From assembly GCF_000495915.1 (NCBI RefSeq), contig NZ_AOFQ01000055.1, positions 1-64,000 of the forward strand: a DNA stretch of 64,000 nucleotides. The letters run 5' to 3'. A program made the position numbers and the translations under genes. This document shows, piece by piece, positions 8,977 to 18,834 of the stretch. Each line of letters starts with the position of its first letter. Within the stretch, counting starts at the first letter, position 1. The stretch comes from Stutzerimonas chloritidismutans AW-1 (GTDB lineage Bacteria; Pseudomonadota; Gammaproteobacteria; Pseudomonadales; Pseudomonadaceae). Below the pieces are notes generated by a model that had not been told where the DNA came from, did not search any database, and was given only the letters and a program-made list of their open reading frames with translations.

Positions 8977-9173
8977 GCTGTTTCCTTAAATACGCTGTTG
9001 GGCATTCGAAAAACCGATGGTCGAGCTTAGCAGCGCATCCCGGCACTGGCTACCGCACCCCAAGGCAAGGACCGTAAAGAGATTGCAAAGAACGGACGCG
9101 CGTAGCAATCCGACAGCAGGATCGAGCCGAGCGAGAAGCGGCACCCGCAGCTTCCGCCCACAAAAATTCAGGC

Positions 9174-9201
9174 AAAAAAAAACGGCCTAGATGGCCGTTT
9201 C
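9174..9201 (-). terminator. Terminator of the tRNA-Val/tRNA-Asp transcript
   Basis: On the reverse strand AAACGGCC / GGCCGTTT forms a stem with an ATCTA loop and is followed by a run of T. It lies 43 bases past the tRNA-Asp 3' end. Confidence 0.88.
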
Positions 9202-9243
9202 TTTCGTTGCTTCAGGGCGTTCAGTGGACCCGTGAAGCGAATA

Positions 9244-9320
9244 TGGCGCAGCGGACGGGACTCGAACCCGCGACCCCCGGCGTGACAGGCCGGTATTCTA
9301 ACCGACTGAACTACCGCTGC
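9244..9320 (-). tRNA. tRNA-Asp (anticodon GTC)
   Basis: 77 bases including an encoded CCA. Acceptor arms GCAGCGG/CCGCTGC pair fully; the D arm has AGTTCAGTCGGTTAGAAT; the anticodon loop reads CTGTCAC (GTC); the T arm contains GGTTCGAGTCC. It follows tRNA-Val in one short transcript. Confidence 0.97.
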
Positions 9321-9333
9321 GCTAAACCTCGAG

Positions 9334-9409
9334 TGGTGGGTGATGACGGGATCGAACCGCCGACCCTCTGCTTGTAAGGCAGATGCTCTCCCAGCTGAGC
9401 TAATCACCC
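9334..9409 (-). tRNA. tRNA-Val (anticodon TAC)
   Basis: 76 bases including CCA. The acceptor GGGTGAT pairs with ATCACCC; the anticodon loop reads CTTACAA (TAC); the T arm contains GGTTCGATCCC. It is first in a two-tRNA transcript, 13 bases before tRNA-Asp. Confidence 0.97.
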
Positions 9410-9624
9410 GTTTGCTCTCGAAGTGGGGCGCATTCTAGAGAGGGTTCCGCACCTTGGCAACCCCCTTTCGAAAAAAAAATTGCAGAAGTTCCAAAGACTT
9501 AGGAAAACCCTCGATTTACCAGCCGATTTTTCTCGTCCGCCGTGCATTAACATCCCGCAGGGTTGGCCTGAACTGGCCAGGCAGGAATAATGCACCCCTT
9601 TGCTTTCCGGAGATCTACCCCGCC

Positions 9625-10545
9625 ATGTGGTTTCGTAACCTGCTCGTTTACCGTCTCACCCAGAACGTCGCTCTAGATGCCGAGACACTCGAAGCTGCAC
9701 TGGCCGCCAAACCTGCCCGCCCCTGCGCCAGCCAGGAGCTGAGCACCTACGGCTTCGTCGCCCCTTTTGGTAAGGGTGAAGACGCCCCCCTGGTGCACGT
9801 CAGCCAGGGGTTCCTGCTGATCGCCACGCGCAAGGAAGAACGCATTCTTCCGGGCAGCGTCGTCAAGGATGCGCTGAAGGAAAAGGTCGACGAGATCGAA
9901 GCCGAGCAGATGCGCAAGGTCTACAAGAAGGAGCGCGACCAGATAAAAGACGAGATCATCCAGGCCTTTCTGCCGCGCGCCTTCATCCGCAAATCCGGCA
10001 CCTTCGCCGCAATCGACGCCGAGCGCGGGCTGATCCTGGTGAACTCGGCCAGCCCGAAGAAGGCCGAGGACCTGCTGTCCACCCTGCGTGAAGCGATCGG
10101 CTCGCTGCCGGTGCGCCCGCTGACCGTGAAGATTGCGCCAAGCGCCACCCTGACCGATTGGGTCAAGACGCAGAAGTCCGCAGACGACTTCTTCGTGCTC
10201 GACGAATGCGAGCTGCGCGATACCCACGAGGACGGCGGCGTGGTGCGCTGCAAGCGCCAGGACCTGACCAGCGACGAGATCCAGCAGCATATGGAAGCCG
10301 GCAAGCAGGTCACCCAGCTGTCCCTGGCCTGGCAGGACAAGCTGTCCTTCGTGCTGGACGACAAGTTGATCATCAAGCGCCTGCGCTTCGAGGAACTGCT
10401 GCAGGACCAGGCCGAGCAGGACGGTGGTGAAGACGCCCTTGCCCAGCAGGACGCCAGTTTCCTGCTGATGATGATGACCTTCCGCGAGTTCCTGCCTGCG
10501 CTGTTCGAGGCGTTCGGTGGCGAAGAAGTCCCCCAGGGCCTCTGA
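9625..10545 (+). CDS. rdgC: Recombination-associated protein RdgC
   Basis: RdgC is a ring-shaped double-stranded-DNA-binding protein that limits RecA activity. The 306-residue protein starts [13 protein letters not shown] and contains [30 protein letters not shown], and the conserved C-terminal [20 protein letters not shown]. The ATG at 9625 follows CCGGAGATC. In-frame codons further upstream lie in non-coding sequence and are rejected. The neighbours are tRNA genes upstream (divergent) and a convergent MFS gene. Confidence 0.96.
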   Translation: MWFRNLLVYRLTQNVALDAETLEAALAAKPARPCASQELSTYGFVAPFGKGEDAPLVHVSQGFLLIATRKEERILPGSVVKDALKEKVDEIEAEQMRKVYKKERDQIKDEIIQAFLPRAFIRKSGTFAAIDAERGLILVNSASPKKAEDLLSTLREAIGSLPVRPLTVKIAPSATLTDWVKTQKSADDFFVLDECELRDTHEDGGVVRCKRQDLTSDEIQQHMEAGKQVTQLSLAWQDKLSFVLDDKLIIKRLRFEELLQDQAEQDGGEDALAQQDASFLLMMMTFREFLPALFEAFGGEEVPQGL

Positions 10546-10552
10546 CACCCGC

Positions 10553-10578
10553 CCGGGGCGCTGATCGGCGCCCCGCTC
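10553..10578. terminator. Possible terminator between rdgC and the MFS gene
   Basis: GGGGCGC / GCGCCCC stem with a six-base loop lies between the two convergent stops. There is no clear T-run on either side, so its strength is uncertain. Confidence 0.4.
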
Positions 10579-10581
10579 CCC

Positions 10582-11994
10582 TCAACGCACCTTCAGCTGC
10601 AACGCCAGCGCCCCGCCCAATCGCTCCCCCAGCGACCAGACCAGAAAACGCTCGATGAACTCCGGCGCATCGACGAACAGCGCCCCGCAGACCAGCACGC
10701 TGAGCAACGAAACAGTCAGGAAAAGCTGCGGTATCGAGAGCTTCAGCAGCACCAGCAGGACAATTGCGATGATCGCCGACGCGACCATGAACAGCGCATT
10801 GAGAATGTTGTTCGCTGCCACCACTCGCGAGCGCTCGTGAACCACACTGCGTGACTGGATCAGGGCATACAGCGGGACGATGTACAGCCCACCGAAAATC
10901 CCCAGCCCGAGGATATCCATCAGTACCCACCAGGCAGAAGGCTCGCGGAGCAGCGCAAGCCAGTCGACCGTACCCAGAGGCTCCACGTGGCCGCTCGCAT
11001 GCCACCACAGCAGCACTCCGCAAAGGCTCAGGCCAATGGCTCCGAACGGGACCAGGCCGATCTCCACGTGATGCCGCGACAGCCGCTCGCAAAGCAGCGA
11101 TCCCAGCGCGATGCCGACCGAAAACAGCGTCAGGATCAACGTCACCACGCTTTCATCGCCACCGAGATAGTCCTTGGCAAACGCCGGGATCTGCGTCAGG
11201 TAGGTCGCACCGAGAAACCAGAACCAGGAATTGCCCAGCATGGCCCGGGACACCGCCCGCTGCTGACCGAGCCCCAGCCGCAGAATGCGCCATGACTGAC
11301 GCAGCACGCGCCAATCCATATGCAGGGTCGGCAGCGCTGCCGTACCGGCTGGAATGGCCAGACTGGCGAGATAACCGACGAGCGCGATCAGCACCACGCT
11401 GATCGCCACCAGCTCGGCGTAGCCCTCACTCGCCATCAACACACCCGCACCGATGGTGCCCCCGAGAATCGCCAGGAACGTTCCCATCTCCACCAGCGCA
11501 TTGCCTCCCACCAGCTCATCCTCGGCGAGCTGCTGCGGCAGGATCGAGTACTTGACCGGACCAAACAGCGCCGACTGGGTGCCCATGCAGAACAGCACCG
11601 CAAGCAATACCGGCAGGTTGCCGAGCAGCATGCCGAGCGCCCCGACAAGCATGATCAGGATCTCGGCGAACTTGATCCGGCGAATCAGCCAGGCCTTCTC
11701 GAAGCGCTCGCCGAACTGGCCACCCAGCGCGGAGAACAGAAAGAACGGCAGGATGAACAGCAGCGCACAAAGATTAATCAGCAGACTCTTGTCGGCGCCA
11801 GTGCCGATCTTGAACAGAATCGCCAGGATCAACGCCTGCTTGAACACGTTGTCGTTGAATGCACCGAGCAGCTGCGTGCAGAAAAAAGGCAGGAAGCGAC
11901 GCTTGCCGAGCAGGCGAAACTGCGAATGCGTGGTCGCCGGCCCGCCAGCTGGCACACGCCTTGTCGAGCTAGCCCCGGTCGATTCCTGATTCAT
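10582..11994 (-). CDS. MFS transporter, LplT-like (lysophospholipid transporter type)
   Basis: The 470-residue protein has about 12 membrane segments. The first contains FCTQLLGAFNDNVFKQAL, the signature of LplT and of the transporter half of Aas-type fusions, which flip lysophospholipids across the inner membrane for re-acylation. No acyltransferase domain is fused or adjacent here. The ATG overlaps the azlD stop by four bases, so it is translated with azlCD. The specific substrate is inferred from family only. Confidence 0.85.
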   Translation of the reverse strand: MNQESTGASSTRRVPAGGPATTHSQFRLLGKRRFLPFFCTQLLGAFNDNVFKQALILAILFKIGTGADKSLLINLCALLFILPFFLFSALGGQFGERFEKAWLIRRIKFAEILIMLVGALGMLLGNLPVLLAVLFCMGTQSALFGPVKYSILPQQLAEDELVGGNALVEMGTFLAILGGTIGAGVLMASEGYAELVAISVVLIALVGYLASLAIPAGTAALPTLHMDWRVLRQSWRILRLGLGQQRAVSRAMLGNSWFWFLGATYLTQIPAFAKDYLGGDESVVTLILTLFSVGIALGSLLCERLSRHHVEIGLVPFGAIGLSLCGVLLWWHASGHVEPLGTVDWLALLREPSAWWVLMDILGLGIFGGLYIVPLYALIQSRSVVHERSRVVAANNILNALFMVASAIIAIVLLVLLKLSIPQLFLTVSLLSVLVCGALFVDAPEFIERFLVWSLGERLGGALALQLKVR

Positions 11995-12317
11995 ATCGGC
12001 AACTGCCCGAAAGCCCAGCGCAGCAGAAAGAAGCTCAGCAGTCCGCCGGCGATAGTCGCCAGCAGGTTGCGGCTAAACGCGGCTATGAGGATCGCCAACA
12101 GCCCCGCTAGCAGATAGGCATTGTCCGGGCGCAACGCCCACTGCCCTTCCGGCATCAGCATTCCCGGCACCACGATGGCAGTCAGTACCGCCACCGGCAC
12201 GTAATGCAGCCCCTGCTCGATAGCGCGGGGAAAGCGCAGGTTGGGCCAGGCGAAAAAGCTGTAGCGGATCACGAAGGTGATCGCCAGCATGCCGAAGATC
12301 AGCAACCAGGTCGTCAT
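11991..12317 (-). CDS. azlD: AzlD family branched-chain amino acid exporter, small subunit
   Basis: A 108-residue membrane protein with four predicted helices. It shows the AzlD pattern VIRYSFFAWPNLRFPRAIEQ and a central AIVVPGML segment. It works with AzlC to export branched-chain or related amino acids. The start overlaps the azlC stop (ATGA) and the stop overlaps the MFS start, indicating one translationally coupled three-gene operon. Confidence 0.9.
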   Translation of the reverse strand: MTTWLLIFGMLAITFVIRYSFFAWPNLRFPRAIEQGLHYVPVAVLTAIVVPGMLMPEGQWALRPDNAYLLAGLLAILIAAFSRNLLATIAGGLLSFFLLRWAFGQLPI

Positions 12318-13030
12318 AGCGCCCCCTGCATGCGCGCAGCCGCTTCGGCGCGACGTTCGAGCCAGACGCCGACGACGATGCCGGCCATGGCGGCGGCGAT
12401 CAGTCCGAGCTTGTAAGGCAGCTCCCAGGTCAGCAAGGCCACCGCGCCAGCCACCAGCGCCGAGGCCACCTGCGGGCGCGTCCGCATCATCGGCACCGCG
12501 ATGCCGATGAAGGTGGCGATCATGGCGAAGTCCAGCCCCCAGCTGGCGATATCCGGAACCGCCTGACCGAAGGCGACCCCCACCAGTGTCGACAACTGCC
12601 AGTTGATGTACATGGTCAGCGCGGCGCCGAGAAAGAACCAATGCTTGTACGGCGACTCATCGTCGCGGGCATAGCGGTTCTGCACCACGGCGAAGGCCTC
12701 GTCCGTGAGCCAGAACGCCAGAGGGGCGCGCCAGCGGCCCGGCAGATGACGAACGAATGGCTGCAGCGCGGCGCTGTACAAGGCATGCCGCAGATTGACC
12801 ACGAAGGTGGTCAGCAGTACCACGGCTGCGCCAACGCCACCGGTTATCAGCGTGATCGCGATGAACTGTGCGGAACCGGCGAAGACCAGCGAAGACATGC
12901 CCATGGTCTGCCAGGGCGTCAATCCGGCGCCGACGGCCAGCGTGCCGAAGATGACGCCGAACGGAATCGCACCGAGGATCAACGGCAGAATGTCACGGCA
13001 TCCGTGAACGAACTCTTGCGAGCGGGACAT
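12314..13030 (-). CDS. azlC: AzlC family branched-chain amino acid exporter, large subunit
   Basis: The 238-residue protein has the AzlC profile: GAIPFGVIFGTLAVGAGL, FAGSAQFIAI and NLRHALYSAAL. The ATG at 13028-13030 (MSRSQEFVHGC) follows an AGGAG site six bases upstream. An in-frame extension of 37 codons lacks family similarity and is not used. It heads the azlC-azlD-MFS operon. The preceding 153 bases contain no gene. Confidence 0.92.
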   Translation of the reverse strand: MSRSQEFVHGCRDILPLILGAIPFGVIFGTLAVGAGLTPWQTMGMSSLVFAGSAQFIAITLITGGVGAAVVLLTTFVVNLRHALYSAALQPFVRHLPGRWRAPLAFWLTDEAFAVVQNRYARDDESPYKHWFFLGAALTMYINWQLSTLVGVAFGQAVPDIASWGLDFAMIATFIGIAVPMMRTRPQVASALVAGAVALLTWELPYKLGLIAAAMAGIVVGVWLERRAEAAARMQGAL

Positions 13031-13183
13031 TGGAACTCCTGTAGCCAATTTCGCACCGAACCTTGCGTTGCCTATCGATCTCGTAGCGAAAGGCGTGGGT
13101 GGCGGACGGATCGACGCAAAACATGCGGCAAAGCACCGCACGATAACCGAACTCAGACGCTCAGGCGATGCGTCGCAGAGCAG

Positions 13184-13744
13184 TCAGTCGGCCGCGAGCC
13201 GCTGCTTGAGCTGCGGCCAGTCACGGTCGGTGATGCTGTACAGCACGGTATCGTCCAGACGACCGTCTGCCAGTCGCCGATGGTTACGCAGCAATCCTTC
13301 GCGTAGGGCACCTAGCTTTTCGATGGCCCGCTGCGAGCGGAGGTTACTGGCGGCAGTCTTCAGCTGCAGGCGAACCAACTGCCATTCTTCGAATGCGTGA
13401 CGCAGCAGCAGGTACTTGATCGAGGCATTCAGCCCGGTGCCATGCTCCGCATGGTCCAGCCAGGTCCAGCCCAATTCGGCCGCCGGCAGGCTCAGGTTGA
13501 AGTCGGCGAAGCGCGTGGTGCCGACCAGCTGCTCGGCCATGCGCACACTGAAGACAACCGCGCGCCCCTCGCGCTGTTCCGCCAGCGCATGGCGGTACCA
13601 GTCCGGCCGTAGCGGCCCGCTCATATATGTCAGCTCGGCGCGGTTCCGCTCTGCCAGGGCAACCAGCTCCGGGATATCCGCTTCCATCAGCGGCTCCAGG
13701 CGCAGCGCCCCGCGTTGCAGGGTTACCGGATGGGGGCTGAGCAT
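13184..13744 (-). CDS. GNAT family N-acetyltransferase (RimJ/RimL type)
   Basis: The 186-residue protein fits the RimJ/RimL class of GNAT enzymes, which move acetyl from acetyl-CoA to an amine. The core reads VGTTRFADFN, LGWTWLDHAEHGTGLN, KYLLLRHAFE and LKTAASNLRSQRAIEKLGA. The last block is the typical C-terminal motif of ribosomal-protein-type acetyltransferases. The ATG at 13742-13744 follows AGGAG. The substrate cannot be told from the sequence. Confidence 0.9.
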   Translation of the reverse strand: MLSPHPVTLQRGALRLEPLMEADIPELVALAERNRAELTYMSGPLRPDWYRHALAEQREGRAVVFSVRMAEQLVGTTRFADFNLSLPAAELGWTWLDHAEHGTGLNASIKYLLLRHAFEEWQLVRLQLKTAASNLRSQRAIEKLGALREGLLRNHRRLADGRLDDTVLYSITDRDWPQLKQRLAAD

Positions 13745-14021
13745 GACATTCTCCTGTTATTGCGTTCGGGCAAATCGGCGGTTACCAGACAGTAACCCAT
13801 GGCGCAGGAAACGCCGTACTTCGCGGACGACCGGCGATATTGCTGGCGGGCCCGCGCTAGACGCATGCGACCTTGGTCGCAACCCTGCACACGGGGTGAC
13901 CATTGCTGCGAAACTTCGCGAACTCAGCATATTAACGAGTCACCAGGGCTGATTGAATTCGGCACCGTTACCGGCCCGCCGAGGCCTGCCTGGCACTCAC
14001 CTTTCGTTTTCTGGAGTTTGC

Positions 14022-17000
14022 ATGACGCTGTCAGGCGGGCTGATCGCCGCGGTCGCCCTCGTCTATATGGCCATTCTGTTCGCCATCGCTTTCTACGGCG
14101 ACCGCAACAGCGCTTCCATGTCGCCGCGCCTGCGGCCTTGGGTCTATAGCCTTTCACTGGCGGTGTACTGCACCAGCTGGACCTTCTTCGGCGCTGTTGG
14201 CCAATCCGCCGAGCAGCTCTGGGCGTTCCTGCCGATCTATCTGGGCCCGATCCTGCTGATGCTGTTCGCACCGCATGTGATCCAGAAGATGATCATGATC
14301 AGCAAGCAGGAGAACATCACCTCCATTGCCGACTTCATCGCCGCCCGCTATGGCAAATCCCAGCTGCTGGCAGTGGTTGTTACGCTGATCTGCCTGGTTG
14401 GCGTACTGCCGTACATCGCGCTGCAGCTCAAAGGCATCGTACTCGGCGTCAACCTGCTAAGCGGCATCAACATCGAGGCAGCCGGCACCGGCACGCGCGA
14501 CACCGCGCTGATCGTCTCGATCGTGCTGGCGCTGTTCACCATCCTCTTCGGCACGCGCAACCTCGATGTGACCGAGCATCACCGCGGCATGGTCCTAGCA
14601 ATCGCTTTCGAATCGCTGATCAAGCTGCTGGCATTCCTGGCGGTGGGCGCCTTCGTCACCTTCGGCCTGTTCGACGGCTTCGGCGATCTGTTCAATCAGG
14701 CCTATGATTCGCCGGACCTTGCCGGATTCTGGAGCGAAGGTGTCAACTGGTCAGCCATGCTGGTCCAGACCACCGTCGCGATGATGGCGATCGTCTGTCT
14801 GCCGCGGCAGTTTCACGTTTCTGTGGTGGAAAACATCGAGCCGCGAGACTTCCGTATGGCCCGCTGGGTGTTTCCGCTCTATCTGGTACTCGCCGCGGTG
14901 TTCGTCATCCCGATCGCGCTGGCCGGACAGATGCTGCTGCCGCCTGGCGTAACGCCGGACTCTTTCGTCATCAGCCTGCCGTTGGCCGAACTGCATCCCT
15001 GGCTCGCCCTGCTCGCCTTCATCGGCGGCGCCTCGGCGGCAACCGGCATGGTAATCGTCGCCAGCGTCGCACTGTCGACCATGGTTTCCAACGACATGCT
15101 GCTGCCCTGGCTGCTGCGCCGCCAGGAAACCGAGCGCCCATTCGAGGCGTTCCGTCACTGGATGCTCTCGGTACGTCGCATCAGCATCGTCGTGATCCTG
15201 CTGCTCGCCTATGTCAGCTACCGCCTGCTCGGCTCCACGGCATCGCTGGCTACAATCGGCCAGATCGCCTTCGCCGCCATCACTCAGCTGGCCCCGGCGA
15301 TGGTTGGTGCGCTGTATTGGAAGCAGGCCAACCGTCGCGGCGTGTTCGCCGGCCTGACCGCCGGCGCGGCAATCTGGTTCTATACGCTGATTGTTCCTCT
15401 GCTGGGCTGGCCGCTGGAAATGTTCCCGGGCCTGAGCTGGATGTACAACGGCGGCCTCGGTTTCGGCCTCAGCGGACTGACCCTGGGCGTGACCCTGTCG
15501 CTGATCGGCAATGCCACGCTGTTCTTCTGGGTATCCATCCTCACCCAGACCCACGTGGCCGAGCATTGGCAGGCCAGCCGTTTCATCGGTCAGGAGATCG
15601 CCTCCCCGACCGGTGCCCGCCGTCTGCTCGCCGTACGCGTCGAAGACCTGCTGGTCCTGGCATCCCGCTTCGTCGGCGCCGAGCGCGCCGAGCAGAGTTT
15701 CCAGCGCTTTGCCCGTCGCCACGGCCAGGACTTCTCGCCCAAGCTGCAGGCCGATGGTCAGTGGATCGCCCATACCGAACGCCTGCTGGCGGGCGTGCTC
15801 GGCGCGTCGTCCACCCGTGCGGTGGTCAAGGCAGCGCTGGAAGGCCGCGACATGCAGGTCGACGACGTGGTGCGCATCGTCGGCGAAGCGTCGGAGGTGC
15901 TGCAGTTCAACCGCGCACTGCTGCAAGGCGCGATCGAGAACATCACCCAGGGCATCAGCGTGGTCGATCAGTCGCTGCGTCTGGTGGCATGGAACCATCG
16001 CTATCTCGAACTCTTCGAGTACCCGGACGGGCTGGTCTACATCGGCCGCCCGATCGCCGACATCATCCGCTACAACGCCGAACGCGGACTATGCGGTCCC
16101 GGTGATCCCGACACCCACGTGGCCAAGCGCCTGTACTGGATGCGCCAAGGTCGCGCGCATACGTCCGAGCGGCTGTTCCCCAACGGCCGCGTCGTGGAGC
16201 TGATCGGCAACCCGATGCCGGGCGGCGGCTTCGTCATGAGCTTCAGTGACATCACCGCCTACCGCGAAGCCGAACGCGCCTTGAAAGATGCCAACGAAGG
16301 TCTCGAACAGCGCGTCAGCGAGCGGACCCAGGAACTGTCGCAGCTCAACCAGGCGCTGATCGAAGCCAAGAGCACCGCGGAAGCGGCCAACCAGTCGAAG
16401 ACCCGCTTCCTCGCCGCCGTCAGCCACGACCTGATGCAGCCGCTCAACGCCGCACGGCTGTTCTCCGCCGCACTGTCGCATCAGCAGAGCGCGCTGCCCA
16501 GCGAGGCCCAGGAACTGGTGCAGCATCTGGACAGTTCGCTGCGTTCGGCTGAAGACCTGATCACCGACCTGTTGGATATCTCGCGCCTGGAAAGCGGTCG
16601 GGTGACTCCGGATCGCAACCCCTTCCCGCTCGCCACGCTGTTCGACACGCTGGGCACGGAGTTCACCGCCCTGGCCCGCGAACAGGGGGTCAACTTCCGC
16701 GTGCACGGCAGCAAGCTGCGCGTCGACAGTGACATCCGCCTGCTCCGTCGCGTGCTGCAGAACTTCATCACCAATGCCTTCCGTTACGCCAAGGGCCGCG
16801 TGGTACTCGGCGTGCGCCGGCAAGGCGCATCACTGCGGCTCGAAGTCTGGGACCGCGGCCCGGGCATCCCGCATGACAAGCTGAAAGTGATCTTCGAGGA
16901 GTTCAAACGCCTCGACAGCCACCAGACCCGCGCGGAGAAAGGCCTGGGCCTGGGCCTGGCCATCGCCGACGGTCTCTGCCACGTACTCGAACACCCACTG

Positions 17001-17489
17001 GAAGTGCGCTCCTGGCCGGGCAAGGGCAGCGTGTTCAGCGTCACTGTGCCGATCGCCCGTGCATTGAGCCAGCCGCGCCCGGCAGCCAAGCGTGGCGAGC
17101 CGCATCACACCGCATTGACCGGCACTCAGGTTCTTTGCATCGATAACGAGGACAGCATTCTGGTCGGCATGAACAGCCTGCTCACCCGCTGGGGTTGCCA
17201 GGTATGGACCGCCAGCAACCGCGCCGAATGCGAAGCGCTGCTGGCCGAGGACATTCGCCCGCAACTGGTGCTGGTCGACTATCACCTCGACGAGGGCCAG
17301 ACCGGCACCGAGCTGATGGCCTGGTTGCGCACCCGGCTGGGCGAGCCGGTGCCCGGCGTGGTGATCAGTGCCGATGGCCGCCCGGAACTGGTGGCGGCGA
17401 TTCACGCAAGCGGCCTGGATTTCCTCGCCAAGCCGGTCAAGCCTGCGGCGTTGCGCGCCCTGATGAGCCGGCACCTGACGCTTCAGTAA
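14022..17489 (+). CDS. Solute:sodium symporter-like hybrid sensor histidine kinase/response regulator
   Basis: This 1155-residue protein joins a sodium/solute-symporter-like domain (about 13 membrane helices, residues 1-500), a PAS domain (about 630-750), and a short coiled coil. A histidine kinase core follows (AAVSHDLMQPL with phospho-accepting His802, N-box NFITNAF, GPGIP and GLGLGLAI). The C-terminal receiver (about 1035-1155) has Asp1086 in VDYHLDEG. Pseudomonas encodes several of this architecture, related to CbrA and NahK-type kinases. No response regulator gene lies beside it. Start ATG follows CTGGAG. Confidence 0.94.
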   Translation: MTLSGGLIAAVALVYMAILFAIAFYGDRNSASMSPRLRPWVYSLSLAVYCTSWTFFGAVGQSAEQLWAFLPIYLGPILLMLFAPHVIQKMIMISKQENITSIADFIAARYGKSQLLAVVVTLICLVGVLPYIALQLKGIVLGVNLLSGINIEAAGTGTRDTALIVSIVLALFTILFGTRNLDVTEHHRGMVLAIAFESLIKLLAFLAVGAFVTFGLFDGFGDLFNQAYDSPDLAGFWSEGVNWSAMLVQTTVAMMAIVCLPRQFHVSVVENIEPRDFRMARWVFPLYLVLAAVFVIPIALAGQMLLPPGVTPDSFVISLPLAELHPWLALLAFIGGASAATGMVIVASVALSTMVSNDMLLPWLLRRQETERPFEAFRHWMLSVRRISIVVILLLAYVSYRLLGSTASLATIGQIAFAAITQLAPAMVGALYWKQANRRGVFAGLTAGAAIWFYTLIVPLLGWPLEMFPGLSWMYNGGLGFGLSGLTLGVTLSLIGNATLFFWVSILTQTHVAEHWQASRFIGQEIASPTGARRLLAVRVEDLLVLASRFVGAERAEQSFQRFARRHGQDFSPKLQADGQWIAHTERLLAGVLGASSTRAVVKAALEGRDMQVDDVVRIVGEASEVLQFNRALLQGAIENITQGISVVDQSLRLVAWNHRYLELFEYPDGLVYIGRPIADIIRYNAERGLCGPGDPDTHVAKRLYWMRQGRAHTSERLFPNGRVVELIGNPMPGGGFVMSFSDITAYREAERALKDANEGLEQRVSERTQELSQLNQALIEAKSTAEAANQSKTRFLAAVSHDLMQPLNAARLFSAALSHQQSALPSEAQELVQHLDSSLRSAEDLITDLLDISRLESGRVTPDRNPFPLATLFDTLGTEFTALAREQGVNFRVHGSKLRVDSDIRLLRRVLQNFITNAFRYAKGRVVLGVRRQGASLRLEVWDRGPGIPHDKLKVIFEEFKRLDSHQTRAEKGLGLGLAIADGLCHVLEHPLEVRSWPGKGSVFSVTVPIARALSQPRPAAKRGEPHHTALTGTQVLCIDNEDSILVGMNSLLTRWGCQVWTASNRAECEALLAEDIRPQLVLVDYHLDEGQTGTELMAWLRTRLGEPVPGVVISADGRPELVAAIHASGLDFLAKPVKPAALRALMSRHLTLQ

Positions 17490-17497
17490 ACAGGCGA

Positions 17498-17531
17498 CCT
17501 CGGCCAGCGGGTGAAACAATCGCGGCCGAGG
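17498..17531. repeat. Inverted repeat after the hybrid kinase gene
   Basis: CCTCGGCC at 17498-17505 and GGCCGAGG at 17524-17531 form an 8-bp stem around an 18-base loop. No T-run follows, so a terminator role is doubtful. Confidence 0.4.
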
Positions 17532-17577
17532 CCGGTTACACTGCTGGCAATTTGCACACTTGGCGGCAAGGTGGCCG

Positions 17578-18825
17578 ATGACGCTCGAGCTTTTTCTCAA
17601 CCTCGCCACGGCGCTTGCCGTCGGGCTACTGATCGGCACCGAACGTAGCTGGAGCGGCAGAGACGGCCCCGGCCAGGAGCTGGTCGCCGGGGTCCGCACC
17701 TTCGGCCTGTCGGGCCTGTTCGGCGGGCTCGCGGCGGTTAGCGTCAGCCATCTCGGCGGCTCTGCCTGGGTGGCCATGTTCGCCATGCTCGCGCTGCTGG
17801 TCATTGCCGGCTATCTGATCGATGCGCGTCGCAGCGGCGACCATGGCATGACCACCGAGGTCGCCATGCTGCTGACCTTTGTTCTCGGCAGCCTGGCGGT
17901 CGCGGAGAGCCGGCAGCTCGCCGCCGCATGCGCCATCGTCGTGGCGCTGCTGCTGAGCCTGAAAGCCCCGCTGCATCAGGCGCTGAAGCGGCTCAGCGAG
18001 GCGGAACTGGGCGGCGCGCTGAAGATGCTGTTCATCTCCGTGGTGCTGCTGCCCACGCTGCCGAACCAGGGCTATGGCCCCTGGCAGGCACTCAATCCCT
18101 ACACGACCTGGATGATGGTGGTACTGATCGCCGGAATCGGTTTCGCCGCATACGTGGCGATCCGTATCCTTGGTCCTCGTCACGGCCTCTTCGTCACGGC
18201 GCTGCTTGGCGGCATCGTCTCCTCCACTGCGATGACCATCACGCTGGCGCGGCTGAACGCGCCGAAGCTGCGTGCCGCGCTCGCAGCCGGCCTGCTGGCG
18301 ACGTCGGCGCTCATGTTTCCTCGCGTTCTACTGGAGGTGGGACTGGTCAATCCGGCGCTGCTTCCCGGCCTGATCCTGCCTCTGGCGTGCGCCGGCGCCA
18401 TCTATACAGCAGGTGCAATCTTCTATTACCTGCTGGCAGCCAAAACGCCCACAGACACTGCCGAGCCCCTGCTGAAGAACCCGTTCGAGCTGGGACCGGC
18501 GCTACGCTTCGCCGCCTTGCTAGTGTTGATCCTGCTACTGGTCGAGGGGGCACGGCGCTGGCTGGGCGATGCCGGCATCTACATGGTGTCGCTGGTCGCA
18601 GGTCTGACCGATGTGGATGCGATCACCCTCTCGCTGGCCAACAATGCCCGCGACGGGCTCAGTCATGAGGTCGCGTCGCGCGGCATCGTATTCGCCGCGC
18701 TGAGCAACAGCCTGGTCAAGGCCATGCTGATCGCCTTCATCGGTGGCCGTGAACTGGCTATCCGTACCCTGCCGATCATGTTCGCCGGGCTGCTGACCGC
18801 GCTCGCCGTGCTGCTGTTGCGTTAG
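17578..18825 (+). CDS. MgtC/SapB N-terminal and DUF4010 membrane protein
   Basis: The 415-residue protein has about 12 membrane segments. Residues 1-130 resemble the MgtC/SapB family (ALAVGLLIGTERSW, GVRTFGLSGLFGG). The remainder matches DUF4010 proteins (FGPRHGL-type loop here ILGPRHGLFVTALLGGIVSSTAMT, GLTDVDAITLSLA). Function is unknown. The ATG at 17578 follows AAGGTGGCC. An in-frame TTG 18 bases upstream is less likely. Confidence 0.88.
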   Translation: MTLELFLNLATALAVGLLIGTERSWSGRDGPGQELVAGVRTFGLSGLFGGLAAVSVSHLGGSAWVAMFAMLALLVIAGYLIDARRSGDHGMTTEVAMLLTFVLGSLAVAESRQLAAACAIVVALLLSLKAPLHQALKRLSEAELGGALKMLFISVVLLPTLPNQGYGPWQALNPYTTWMMVVLIAGIGFAAYVAIRILGPRHGLFVTALLGGIVSSTAMTITLARLNAPKLRAALAAGLLATSALMFPRVLLEVGLVNPALLPGLILPLACAGAIYTAGAIFYYLLAAKTPTDTAEPLLKNPFELGPALRFAALLVLILLLVEGARRWLGDAGIYMVSLVAGLTDVDAITLSLANNARDGLSHEVASRGIVFAALSNSLVKAMLIAFIGGRELAIRTLPIMFAGLLTALAVLLLR

Positions 18826-18834
18826 CGCCGTGAT

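Noticed and set aside
13990..14010. Sigma-54-like element upstream of the hybrid kinase
   Set aside because: TGGCAC is present, but the -12 element reads TTTC, not TTGC, at the right spacing.
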